Positions 1-5,364 of a stretch of 5,721 nucleotides of DNA are shown here, piece by piece. The stretch comes from a bacterium (GTDB taxonomy: Bacteria; UBA9089; CG2-30-40-21; SBAY01). The stretch is from positions 1 through 5,721 of the forward strand of contig JASEHU010000151.1 in NCBI GenBank assembly GCA_030018635.1. Direction: 5' to 3'. The notes under the pieces were generated by a model. The model searched no databases, had not been told where the DNA came from, and saw only the letters and a program-made list of their open reading frames with translations. The translations under genes and the position numbers were made by a program. Position 1 is the first letter of the stretch; every line of letters starts with the position of its first letter.

Positions 1-24
1 CAGGAAAAATACTAAAACTTCATA

Positions 25-93
25 ATTCTACATTCTACATTCAATATTCTACATTTAGAGAGGTTCTTCTCCCTTCTAACTTCTGATATCTGA
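25..93. repeat. Type A heptamer repeats upstream of dxr
   Basis: Two short arrays with a 7-bp period. The first runs in register from 25 to 59: ATTCTAC, ATTCTAC, ATTCAAT, ATTCTAC, ATTTAGA. The second runs from 66 to 93: CTTCTCC, CTTCTAA, CTTCTGA, TATCTGA, shifted by one base from the first. The shared pattern is roughly NTTCTAN, the same style as the TTTCCAA/TTTCTAA arrays at 3243-3291 and 4268-4323. The array ends just before the dxr ribosome binding site. No open reading frame or clear promoter is visible in 1-105. The first bases could be the tail of an upstream gene, but this cannot be decided here. Confidence 0.8.
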
Positions 94-105
94 ATAGGGG
101 GAGTA

Positions 106-1251
106 GTGAAAAAGGTTGCTATCTTAGGTTCTACCGGGTCTATTGGTACAAATGCCTTATGGGTAATTTCGAAATTTCAACAACATTTTGAGGTAGTTGG
201 CTTAACCGCTGATAAAAATGTGGATTTGTTAGAGAAGCAGGTTCGCCAATTCAATCCAAAGATAGTTTGCTTAGCCGATGAGGAAAAGACAGGGATTTTA
301 GCTGAAAGGTTAAAGGGTTATCCGGGTGAGGTAGTTGGAGGACAGGCCGGGTTAATTAAGGTTGCCTGTCAGGCTGATGTAGATTTAGTCATCTGTGCGA
401 TCGTCGGGTCAGCGGGGTTAATACCATTGCTTGAGGCAATTAAGGCTAAAAAGCAAATTGGGCTGGCGAACAAAGAGGCATTGGTTATGGCGGGCAGGAT
501 AGTTATGGAGCTGGCCAGACAAAATGGGGTTAAAATCTTACCCCTGGATAGCGAACATAATGCTATATTCCAATGTTTAGAAGGTAAAGCCCCTGGTACG
601 GTTAAAAAAATTATCCTCACCGGCTCAGGTGGGCCCTTTCGACAAAGAATGGATTTAGAAACCATTACCCTGGAGGAGACCCTTAAACATCCTACCTGGC
701 AAATGGGTAAAAAAATCACGGTGGACTCGGCTACCTTGATGAATAAAGGGCTTGAGGTCATAGAGGCGCATTATCTATTCGATATTCCTGTTTCGGATAT
801 TACGGTGGTTATTCATCCACAATCCATAATTCATTCGATGGTAGAGTTTGTGGACGGCTCGATTTTAGCCCAAATGTCGGTTACGGATATGCGAATTCCA
901 ATTGCTTATGCCCTGTCTTATCCGGAAAGATTAGCCGGGGTATTATCCGGTTTGAATTTAACTCAGATTGGGATGCTTTCCTTTCAGGAACCAGATTTAG
1001 ATAAATTCCCATGTCTATCCTATAGTTACGAAGCAGTAACAAAAGGAGGAACTGGACCTGCGGTGCTTAATGCCGCTAACGAAATAGCCGTGCAACAATT
1101 CCTGAATAAGGAGATAAAATTCACTGATATTCCCAAGATTATTAAAAAGGTGATGGGGACACACAAAATAATTGAAAGCCCGACATTGGATGAAATTCTA
1201 ATGGCAGATACATGGGCAAGAGAAAAGGCAAGAAATATAATTAAAAATTAA
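106..1251 (+). CDS. dxr: 1-deoxy-D-xylulose 5-phosphate reductoisomerase (DXR)
   Basis: Second enzyme of the MEP (non-mevalonate) isoprenoid pathway. It rearranges and reduces 1-deoxy-D-xylulose 5-phosphate to 2-C-methyl-D-erythritol 4-phosphate with NADPH and a divalent metal, in the cytoplasm. The 381-residue length is close to the family's usual 380-400. Visible hallmarks in order are: the NADPH-binding loop GSTGSIG at residues 8-14; LANKEALVMAG at about 120-130; the metal-site motif LDSEHNAIFQ, with D148 and E150 matching the E. coli ligands; LTGSGGPFR at 171-179 and HPTWQMG at 195-201, the substrate loops; NKGLE ending in E217, the third metal ligand; and HPQSIIHSMVE at 238-247. All key residues are present, so the enzyme should be active. 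The start is GTG at 106, because the protein then begins MKKVAILGSTG as in the family; a GGGGGAG at 97-103 lies very close upstream and serves as SD. The gene ends TAA-TAA-TAG, three in-frame stops in a row. No T-tract terminator follows, so read-through into the next gene is possible. Confidence 0.97.
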   Translation: MKKVAILGSTGSIGTNALWVISKFQQHFEVVGLTADKNVDLLEKQVRQFNPKIVCLADEEKTGILAERLKGYPGEVVGGQAGLIKVACQADVDLVICAIVGSAGLIPLLEAIKAKKQIGLANKEALVMAGRIVMELARQNGVKILPLDSEHNAIFQCLEGKAPGTVKKIILTGSGGPFRQRMDLETITLEETLKHPTWQMGKKITVDSATLMNKGLEVIEAHYLFDIPVSDITVVIHPQSIIHSMVEFVDGSILAQMSVTDMRIPIAYALSYPERLAGVLSGLNLTQIGMLSFQEPDLDKFPCLSYSYEAVTKGGTGPAVLNAANEIAVQQFLNKEIKFTDIPKIIKKVMGTHKIIESPTLDEILMADTWAREKARNIIKN

Positions 1252-1257
1252 TAATAG

Positions 1258-1310
1258 AAGAATAAGTCATATATGTCCTATATAACCTATTCTTGTATGA
1301 CCTATTCTTG
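1258..1310. repeat. Type B palindromic repeat, copy 1, with inverted and tandem structure
   Basis: Positions 1260-1290 align without gaps to the repeat copy at 5321-5351 with 25 of 31 bases identical, so this is a diverged type B element. AAGAATAAGTCATA at 1258-1271 is complementary in inverted order to TATGACCTATTCTT at 1296-1309 (13 of 14 pairs), with a 24-base loop. The right part is also a tandem duplication: TATAACCTATTCTTG at 1281-1295 and TATGACCTATTCTTG at 1296-1310 differ at one base. No T-run follows, so it is not a convincing terminator. It ends just before the SD region of the next gene. Confidence 0.75.
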
Positions 1311-1336
1311 GAGGAAGATAAAGGAGGTTTAATTCA

Positions 1337-2044
1337 ATGGAGGATTTAAGAAAAATTGCAGATAGTATCGATGACCCATATTTACACAAAATTGCGATTC
1401 GAGAAGTATCCCTTATTGAAGATGGAATGTCCAAATGGCTGCGTAGAGCTAAAGATATGGCTGATAAAGGTTGGTGCTCGGTAGATGATAAACGGGAATT
1501 GTATAATCTTCTTCTGAAGGAATCAGAAGAGGTGCAAAAGGAATTAGTTTGTGTGGATTTTTGGGTTGAGCGATGGAAAGCCGAAGGATTTCACCAGAGA
1601 ATGTTAGCCATCAATAAGGAACTCTTACAACGCAGAGACCGACAGATAAAGGTATATCGTTTTTTTGTTATGTCCAAAGATACATTTAGCAAAGACCGCG
1701 TCAAGGAAATTATTCGAAGCCATCGCAGAGAATTAATCAGTGAGTCTAATCGGGCGGAGATTATTGTAATTTCAAGAAATGAATTTAAGGAGTGGCAACC
1801 TGTTCTTTGTCGAAAACTTCAACATATGACCGTATTTGATGAGAGCCTGGCTATTGTAGAATTGACCGACCAATTTGGAGAATCTACAGGCATAGGACCT
1901 GTCATTGGGAGAAGGATTAAAATAACCGAGGAAGAGCGACGCGAAAAAGGTATCCAGGGTGGGGTAGACGAATATGTGAATATCATAAGTGAACTCAAAA
2001 CCCTATCTACTCAAAGAAATCCATCTATATTGAGAATAATTTAA
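1337..2044 (+). CDS. Uncharacterised 235-residue cytoplasmic protein
   Basis: I do not recognise the family. The start is well supported: a perfect AAGGAGG at 1321-1327 lies nine bases before ATG 1337, and a second GGAGG lies at 1310-1314, so translation may be strong. There is no signal peptide or membrane segment, so the product is probably cytoplasmic. The first ~100 residues look helical and highly charged (for example residues 51-70 and 80-103). From about residue 104 an alternating pattern appears: IKVYRFFVM strand, a helix with IIRSHRREL, then EIIVISRNEF strand, and TVFDESLAIVEL at 165-176. This suggests a small alpha/beta C-terminal domain, vaguely like the PLD-like sensory domains of some regulators, but no HxK catalytic motif is present and the resemblance is weak. 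The three cysteines (47, 72, 158) are not clustered, and there is no helix-turn-helix or nucleotide-binding loop. It lies 85 bp after dxr and just before a terminator-like hairpin, so it may share a transcript with dxr. Function unknown. Confidence 0.85.
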   Translation: MEDLRKIADSIDDPYLHKIAIREVSLIEDGMSKWLRRAKDMADKGWCSVDDKRELYNLLLKESEEVQKELVCVDFWVERWKAEGFHQRMLAINKELLQRRDRQIKVYRFFVMSKDTFSKDRVKEIIRSHRRELISESNRAEIIVISRNEFKEWQPVLCRKLQHMTVFDESLAIVELTDQFGESTGIGPVIGRRIKITEEERREKGIQGGVDEYVNIISELKTLSTQRNPSILRII

Positions 2045-2050
2045 GAAAAA

Positions 2051-2082
2051 GAATAGGTCTTATAGAACTTATAAGACCTATA
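2051..2082. repeat. Type B palindromic repeat, copy 2
   Basis: A 32-bp element that matches 5321-5352 at 30 of 32 positions, the differences being at 2060 (T versus A) and 2066 (A versus G). It lies between the unknown gene and livK. The T at 2060 makes this copy's stem perfect, whereas the copy at 5321 has one A-A mismatch. Confidence 0.9.
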
Positions 2083-2089
2083 TTTTTTT
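2053..2089 (+). terminator. Probable intrinsic terminator or attenuator before livK
   Basis: ATAGGTCTTATA (2053-2064) pairs perfectly with TATAAGACCTAT (2070-2081), giving a 12-bp stem around a GAACT loop, followed one base later by seven T's (2083-2089). This is the layout of a rho-independent terminator, although the stem is AT-rich with only three G-C pairs. It starts nine bases after the stop of the unknown gene and would end that transcript. The livK SD begins three bases after the T-run, leaving no room for a separate livK promoter after the hairpin. The hairpin would therefore have to be leaky, act as an attenuator, or lie within the livK leader. Confidence 0.65.
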
Positions 2090-2107
2090 AGAAGGAGGTA
2101 AAAAATT

Positions 2108-3226
2108 ATGTTTAGAAGTTTATTGGTAGTGTTGGGGATTTTAACAGGTGTTGTTGGGTGTGGTCAGGTACCGGAAGGTGAAAAAATTATCAAGATAGCT
2201 GTAGTTTGCCCTCTGACCGGGGATATTGCGGCTATGGGACAGGGGATGAAACGAGGAGCGGAAATGGCGGTGGAAGAGGCTAATGCCACAGGCAAACTTG
2301 GGGGGATAAAACTTGAATTAGCCGCGTTTGACGACAGGGCAGACCCGAAAGAGGCTGTGAATGTGGCTAATCAGGTCATTTCCGATACAAAAATAGTTGG
2401 GGTGATTGGACATCTCAACAGTGGTTGTTCAATTCCGGCAAGTCAAATCTATGCCAAACGCAATTTACTGATGATGACCCCGGCCTCAACTAATCCTAAA
2501 TTAACCCTGCAGGGGTTAAAAAATGTATTTCGTGTCTGTACCACCGACGATGTTCAAGGGAGTTTTGGTGCCAATTATGTCCTTGACAAACTGAAAATGA
2601 CTACAGCGGCGGTGATTCATGATAAAACCGCTTATGGTCAGGGTCTGGCTGAGGAATTCAAAAAACAGTTCGAATCACGAGGGGGCAAAATAATGAGTTT
2701 CGATGGGATTAACATTGGTGATAAAGATTTCAGGGCACTCCTCGTGCGGATAAAAAATGAAAAGCCTCAAATACTCTACTTTGGAGGTATGTATAGCGAA
2801 TGCGGTTTGATTACCAGGCAAGCAAAGGAATTAGGCTTACCAGTGCCTGTGGTTAGCGGCGATGGCATATTTACTCCCGAGTATATTAAAATTGGGGGTA
2901 AATCTACAGAAGGCGATTATGCCTCAATGATAGGTATGCCGCCGGAGAACCTACCAGCAGCAAAGACGTTTATGGATAAATTCAAGGCAAAATATCCTGA
3001 AGTGGATATGCAGCCTTATGACCCATATACCTATGAAGCGACTGGTATGCTTATAGAGGCAATCGAAAAAACCAACAAAGAACCCTTGAAAATAGTTGAT
3101 TATGTATCTAAAATTAAATATGCTGGTATTTTGGGTGAAACTACCTTCGATGAAAAAGGTGATACCCTTAATAAAACTATCAGCATCTACCAGGTTAAAG
3201 ATGGTAAATTTGTTTATTGCGAATAG
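2108..3226 (+). CDS. livK: Branched-chain amino acid-type ABC transporter substrate-binding lipoprotein
   Basis: Periplasmic-binding protein of the LivJ/LivK family (peripla_BP type I), which captures the substrate and delivers it to the LivHM channel. Residues 1-18 form a lipoprotein signal: a basic start, a hydrophobic stretch, and a VVGC lipobox with C18 as the lipidated cysteine, so the protein is predicted to be membrane-anchored and not freely soluble. The mature part follows E. coli LivJ closely: KIAVVCPLTGDIA at about 29-41, FDDRADPKEAVNVANQ at 74-89, GVIGHLNSGCS at 98-108, MTPASTNPKL at 123-132, IHDKTAYGQGLAEEF at 170-184, DKDFRALL at 205-212, YFGGMYSECG at 224-233, and GDGIFTPEY at 251-259. 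These include the usual ligand-pocket loops (Ser/Thr near 105-128, Tyr 229, acidic 252). The 372-residue length is normal. A strong SD, AAGGAGGT (2092-2099), lies eight bases before ATG. The family also contains amide, urea and aromatic-acid binders, so leucine/isoleucine/valine specificity is inferred from the LivJ-like pocket and the operon and is not proven. Confidence 0.92.
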   Translation: MFRSLLVVLGILTGVVGCGQVPEGEKIIKIAVVCPLTGDIAAMGQGMKRGAEMAVEEANATGKLGGIKLELAAFDDRADPKEAVNVANQVISDTKIVGVIGHLNSGCSIPASQIYAKRNLLMMTPASTNPKLTLQGLKNVFRVCTTDDVQGSFGANYVLDKLKMTTAAVIHDKTAYGQGLAEEFKKQFESRGGKIMSFDGINIGDKDFRALLVRIKNEKPQILYFGGMYSECGLITRQAKELGLPVPVVSGDGIFTPEYIKIGGKSTEGDYASMIGMPPENLPAAKTFMDKFKAKYPEVDMQPYDPYTYEATGMLIEAIEKTNKEPLKIVDYVSKIKYAGILGETTFDEKGDTLNKTISIYQVKDGKFVYCE

Positions 3227-3242
3227 AGATGAGTAATTGGGG

Positions 3243-3291
3243 TCTTTTCTTTCCAATTTCCAATTTCCAATTTCCAATCTTCAATCTTAAA
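3243..3291. repeat. Type A heptamer array between livK and livH
   Basis: Seven heptamers in perfect register: TCTTTTC, then four identical TTTCCAA units (3250-3277), then TCTTCAA and TCTTAAA. The array fills most of the 73-bp gap, and its last unit overlaps the livH SD (AAAGAGG, 3289-3295). The upstream AATTGGGG (3235-3242) can pair with TTCCAATT (3251-3258) as an 8-bp hairpin containing two G-U pairs, and equally with the later units in slipped registers. No T-run or GC-rich stem is present, so this is not a clear terminator. Confidence 0.9.
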
Positions 3292-3299
3292 GAGGCGCT

Positions 3300-4196
3300 A
3301 TGTTCATCGAACAATTAGTCAATGGTTTAACCCTGGGCAGTATTTATGCCTTGTTTGCCTTAGGTTACACGATGGTTTATGGCATATTGCTCATGATAAA
3401 TTTTGCCCACAGTGAGATTTTTATGGTTGGTGCCTACATTGGTTTCTGGATGCTTTCCTGCCTTCCTATATTTGCTCCTCAATTCCTGCCGGCATATTTT
3501 TTGATTATATTCATTTTGTCTATGCTGGGGGCAGGACTGTTAGCCGTTATGGTAGAAAGACTCTCCTATAAACCGTTGCGGAAAGCCTGCCGACTTGCAC
3601 CTTTGATAAGTGCCATTGGGGTCTCTATATTTTTACAAAACCTGGTTATGCTGACCGTTAGTGCCCAATCTCAACCCTACCCGGAAAAATTACCCATAAG
3701 GCAATTCCATCTTTTTGGTGTGCAGATAAGTTCATTACAGATTTTTATCTTTGGTTTGGCTATCTTGCTGATGATTATCCTTAGAATTTTCATTTCCAGA
3801 ACTAAGTTAGGTAAGGCAATGCGTGCCGTGGCCGAAAATCATACCGTTGCCCAGTTAATGGGTATCAATATCAACACCGTTATTTCATTGGTTTTTTTGA
3901 TTGGCGGCGGATTAGGTGGGATAGCAGGGGTATTGAATGGGCTGTATTATGGCAGTATAAAATATAATATGGGCTTTTTGCCGGGTATAAAGGCTTTTAC
4001 CGCCGCTGTGCTGGGTGGCATTGGCAATATCAAAGGTGCTATGCTCGGTGGGTTTATCCTCGGCATAGTCGAGGCATTGGCCGCAGGTTACATATCCTCG
4101 GAGAATAAGGATGTAATTGCCTTCGTCATCCTGATACTCGTGCTCCTTTTTAGACCTACCGGCATATTTGGTGAAGAGGTAACGGAAAAGATATGA
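3300..4196 (+). CDS. livH: Branched-chain amino acid-type ABC transporter permease LivH
   Basis: First of two membrane subunits (BPD_transp_2 family) that together form the substrate channel. The 298-residue product is almost entirely hydrophobic, with roughly eight membrane segments, the clearest at about residues 7-31, 62-88, 98-121, 142-166, 192-217 and 271-284. Family marks are LVNGLTLGSIYALFALGYT near the N-terminus, MINFAHSEIFMVGAY at 32-46, the cytoplasmic coupling loop GKAMRAVAENHTVAQLMGI at 171-189 that contacts the ATPase, AVLGGIGNIKGAMLGG at 236-251, and the terminal LLFRPTGIFGE at 282-291. The NFAH motif is usually followed by Gly; here residue 38 is Ser, a mild variation. ATG 3300 is chosen because AAAGAGG (3289-3295) lies four bases upstream and the protein begins at the normal family position. 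The gene sits between livK and livM in the standard K-H-M-G order. Confidence 0.96.
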   Translation: MFIEQLVNGLTLGSIYALFALGYTMVYGILLMINFAHSEIFMVGAYIGFWMLSCLPIFAPQFLPAYFLIIFILSMLGAGLLAVMVERLSYKPLRKACRLAPLISAIGVSIFLQNLVMLTVSAQSQPYPEKLPIRQFHLFGVQISSLQIFIFGLAILLMIILRIFISRTKLGKAMRAVAENHTVAQLMGININTVISLVFLIGGGLGGIAGVLNGLYYGSIKYNMGFLPGIKAFTAAVLGGIGNIKGAMLGGFILGIVEALAAGYISSENKDVIAFVILILVLLFRPTGIFGEEVTEKI

Positions 4197-4213
4197 ATTG
4201 GAAACTGAGGGGA

Positions 4214-4323
4214 GAAATGAAATTCGATATTAGAAATTAGAAATTGGGGAGAAAGAAGAAACGAGAAGTCCTACTTTCTAATTTCCAATTTCTAATTTCG
4301 ACTTTCATTTCCAAATCTCTAAT
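4214..4323. repeat. Inverted type A heptamer arrays between livH and livM
   Basis: The 142-bp gap carries heptamers in both orientations. On the left, ATTCGAT, ATTAGAA, ATTAGAA and ATTGGGG run in register from 4222 to 4249. On the right, GTCCTAC, TTTCTAA, TTTCCAA, TTTCTAA, TTTCGAC and TTTCATT run from 4268 to 4309, followed by looser units to 4323. GAAATTAGAAATTGG (4233-4247) is perfectly complementary to 4285-4299, extendable by two G-U pairs and one A-T pair (4248-4250 with 4282-4284). GAAATGAAA (4214-4222) pairs with TTTCATTTC (4303-4311). The transcript could form a long AT-rich hairpin with an internal bulge and a loop of about 31 bases. The livM SD (AGGA, 4329-4332) stays outside it. 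Confidence 0.88.
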
Positions 4324-4338
4324 TTCACAGGAAAAACG

Positions 4339-5319
4339 ATGAAAATAAACCGTTCCATAATCTGGATAATAATTTTATTACTTCTGATTATATTACCTTT
4401 AGCAGGATACAACTGTGGTAATTATTACGCCATCCATGTAGCCGGACTGGTAGGTATTTATTGCATTTTATGTGTCGGGCTTAATATTACGGTTGGATAC
4501 ACTGGACTGCTTGATTTAGGATTTATGGCTTTTTGTGCTATTGGTGCCTATAGCGCGGCGTTATTGAGTATCAAGGGAATACCATTCTGGATAACCTTGC
4601 CCATAAGCCTGTTTTTGGGTGGTTTTATCCGCTATTTGGTTGGGGCACCTGTCTTGCGCCTGCGAGGTGATTATCTGGCTATTGTTACCTTAGCCTTTGG
4701 CGAGATTGTTCGGTTGATAGCCAATAATTTCGATTGGTTAACCAATGGGCCTAAGGGATTACCACGGGCGGGTGAAAGAATAGCCGAAATACGCCTGTTT
4801 TCATTGGTGTTTAAGGATGATTTGCTTTTTCTTTATTTGATTCTTTTCTTTTTGCTCGGCACGATTATAACCAGTTACCGATTAGAACACTCCCGTATCG
4901 GCAGGGCATTAGTCGCTATCCGTGAAGATGAATTAGCGGCAAAATTATCAGGGATAGATGTCCCGCAAATTAAATCAGTAGCCTTTGTCTTAAGTGGTAT
5001 GTTTGGTGCCTTAGCCGGGGCCATATATGTTCATTGGATTGGCTTTATTTCACCGGAGATGTTCACCTTCTGGGAATCGGTTCTTTTGGTTTCGATGCTC
5101 GTCATCGGCGGCATGGGAAATATCGCCGGGGCAATATTAGGTGTCTTTTTATTGGTAGGTATTCCTGAGATTTTACGACCTGTGTTAGGGACAAAATTCG
5201 TCGATTACCGCATGCTCATCTTTGGAATGATAATGATTGCCGTTATTATCTTTCGGCCAGAAGGAATATTGCGATCAAATCGACGGGCTTTGGAATTACA
5301 CACAAAGGAAAAGGAATAA
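4339..5319 (+). CDS. livM: Branched-chain amino acid-type ABC transporter permease LivM
   Basis: Second membrane subunit, pairing with LivH to form the translocation path. The product is 326 residues, within the usual range and without the long N-terminal extension of E. coli LivM. It has about eight or nine hydrophobic segments, for example residues 6-23, 31-52, 56-78, 82-102, 160-179, 212-236, 246-275 and 290-305. Family marks are GLNITVGYTGLLDLGFMAFCAIGAY at 47-71, VLRLRGDYLAIVTLAFGEIVR at 105-125, the coupling loop GRALVAIREDELAAKLSGID at 188-207 that contacts the ATPase, MLVIGGMGNIAGAILG at 253-268, and IFRPEGIL at 304-311. The C-terminus is short and highly charged (RRALELHTKEKE). An AGGA at 4329-4332 lies six bases before the chosen ATG. 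The stop codon TAA (5317-5319) overlaps a TAAGGA sequence that may serve as SD for livG. Confidence 0.96.
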   Translation: MKINRSIIWIIILLLLIILPLAGYNCGNYYAIHVAGLVGIYCILCVGLNITVGYTGLLDLGFMAFCAIGAYSAALLSIKGIPFWITLPISLFLGGFIRYLVGAPVLRLRGDYLAIVTLAFGEIVRLIANNFDWLTNGPKGLPRAGERIAEIRLFSLVFKDDLLFLYLILFFLLGTIITSYRLEHSRIGRALVAIREDELAAKLSGIDVPQIKSVAFVLSGMFGALAGAIYVHWIGFISPEMFTFWESVLLVSMLVIGGMGNIAGAILGVFLLVGIPEILRPVLGTKFVDYRMLIFGMIMIAVIIFRPEGILRSNRRALELHTKEKE

Positions 5320-5364
5320 GGAATAGGTCATATAGGACTTATAAGACCTATAAATTTTTTAATG
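5317..5364 (+). promoter_or_regulatory. Candidate hairpin-bridged ribosome binding site for livG
   Basis: The 10 bases before the livG ATG (5352-5361) are only A and T, with no SD. A six-base SD match, TAAGGA (5317-5322), lies about 40 bases upstream, overlapping the livM stop codon and directly abutting a hairpin: ATAGGTC (5323-5329) pairs with GACCTAT (5345-5351), and TATA (5331-5334) with TATA (5340-5343), with one A-A mismatch and a GGACT loop. If the hairpin folds, TAAGGA lies 10 bases from the start codon. The pairing and positions are directly visible; use as a ribosome site is inferred. Reinitiation after livM termination is the alternative. Confidence 0.4.
5321..5352. repeat. Type B palindromic repeat, copy 3
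   Basis: It matches the copy at 2051-2082 at 30 of 32 positions and the copy at 1260-1290 at 25 of 31. It begins one base after the livM stop and ends nine bases before the livG ATG, filling nearly the whole gap. AA and six T's (5353-5360) follow, a terminator-like arrangement weakened by the A-run and the A-A mismatch in the stem. Confidence 0.9.

Noticed and set aside
1..24. Tail of an upstream gene
   Set aside because: Stops appear within 24 bases in two frames, but too little sequence is present to identify any protein.
369..761. Minus-strand open frame of 130 codons inside dxr
   Set aside because: It lies wholly antisense to a fully conserved dxr, and its translation shows no recognisable domain. 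It is a shadow of the real gene.
1646..1868. PLD-type catalytic domain in the unknown protein
   Set aside because: The strand-helix pattern is only loosely similar, and no HxKxxxxD motif is present.
2030..2066. Sigma-70-like promoter for livK (TTGAGA at 2030 with TATAGA at 2061)
   Set aside because: The spacing is about 25 bases, far from the usual 17, and the -10 candidate lies inside the hairpin stem. Not supportable by eye.
2951..3277. Minus-strand open frame of 108 codons across the end of livK
   Set aside because: It starts inside the heptamer array (its first residues are just the translated repeat) and is otherwise antisense to livK. No independent support.
3243..3291. CRISPR array
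   Set aside because: The units are 7 bp and directly adjacent with no unique spacers, and no cas genes are present.
2051..5352. liv operon as a mobile element flanked by type B repeats at 2051 and 5321
   Set aside because: The right-hand copy lies inside the operon between livM and livG, a third copy lies at 1260, and there is no transposase or target duplication. The repeats mark junctions, not element ends.
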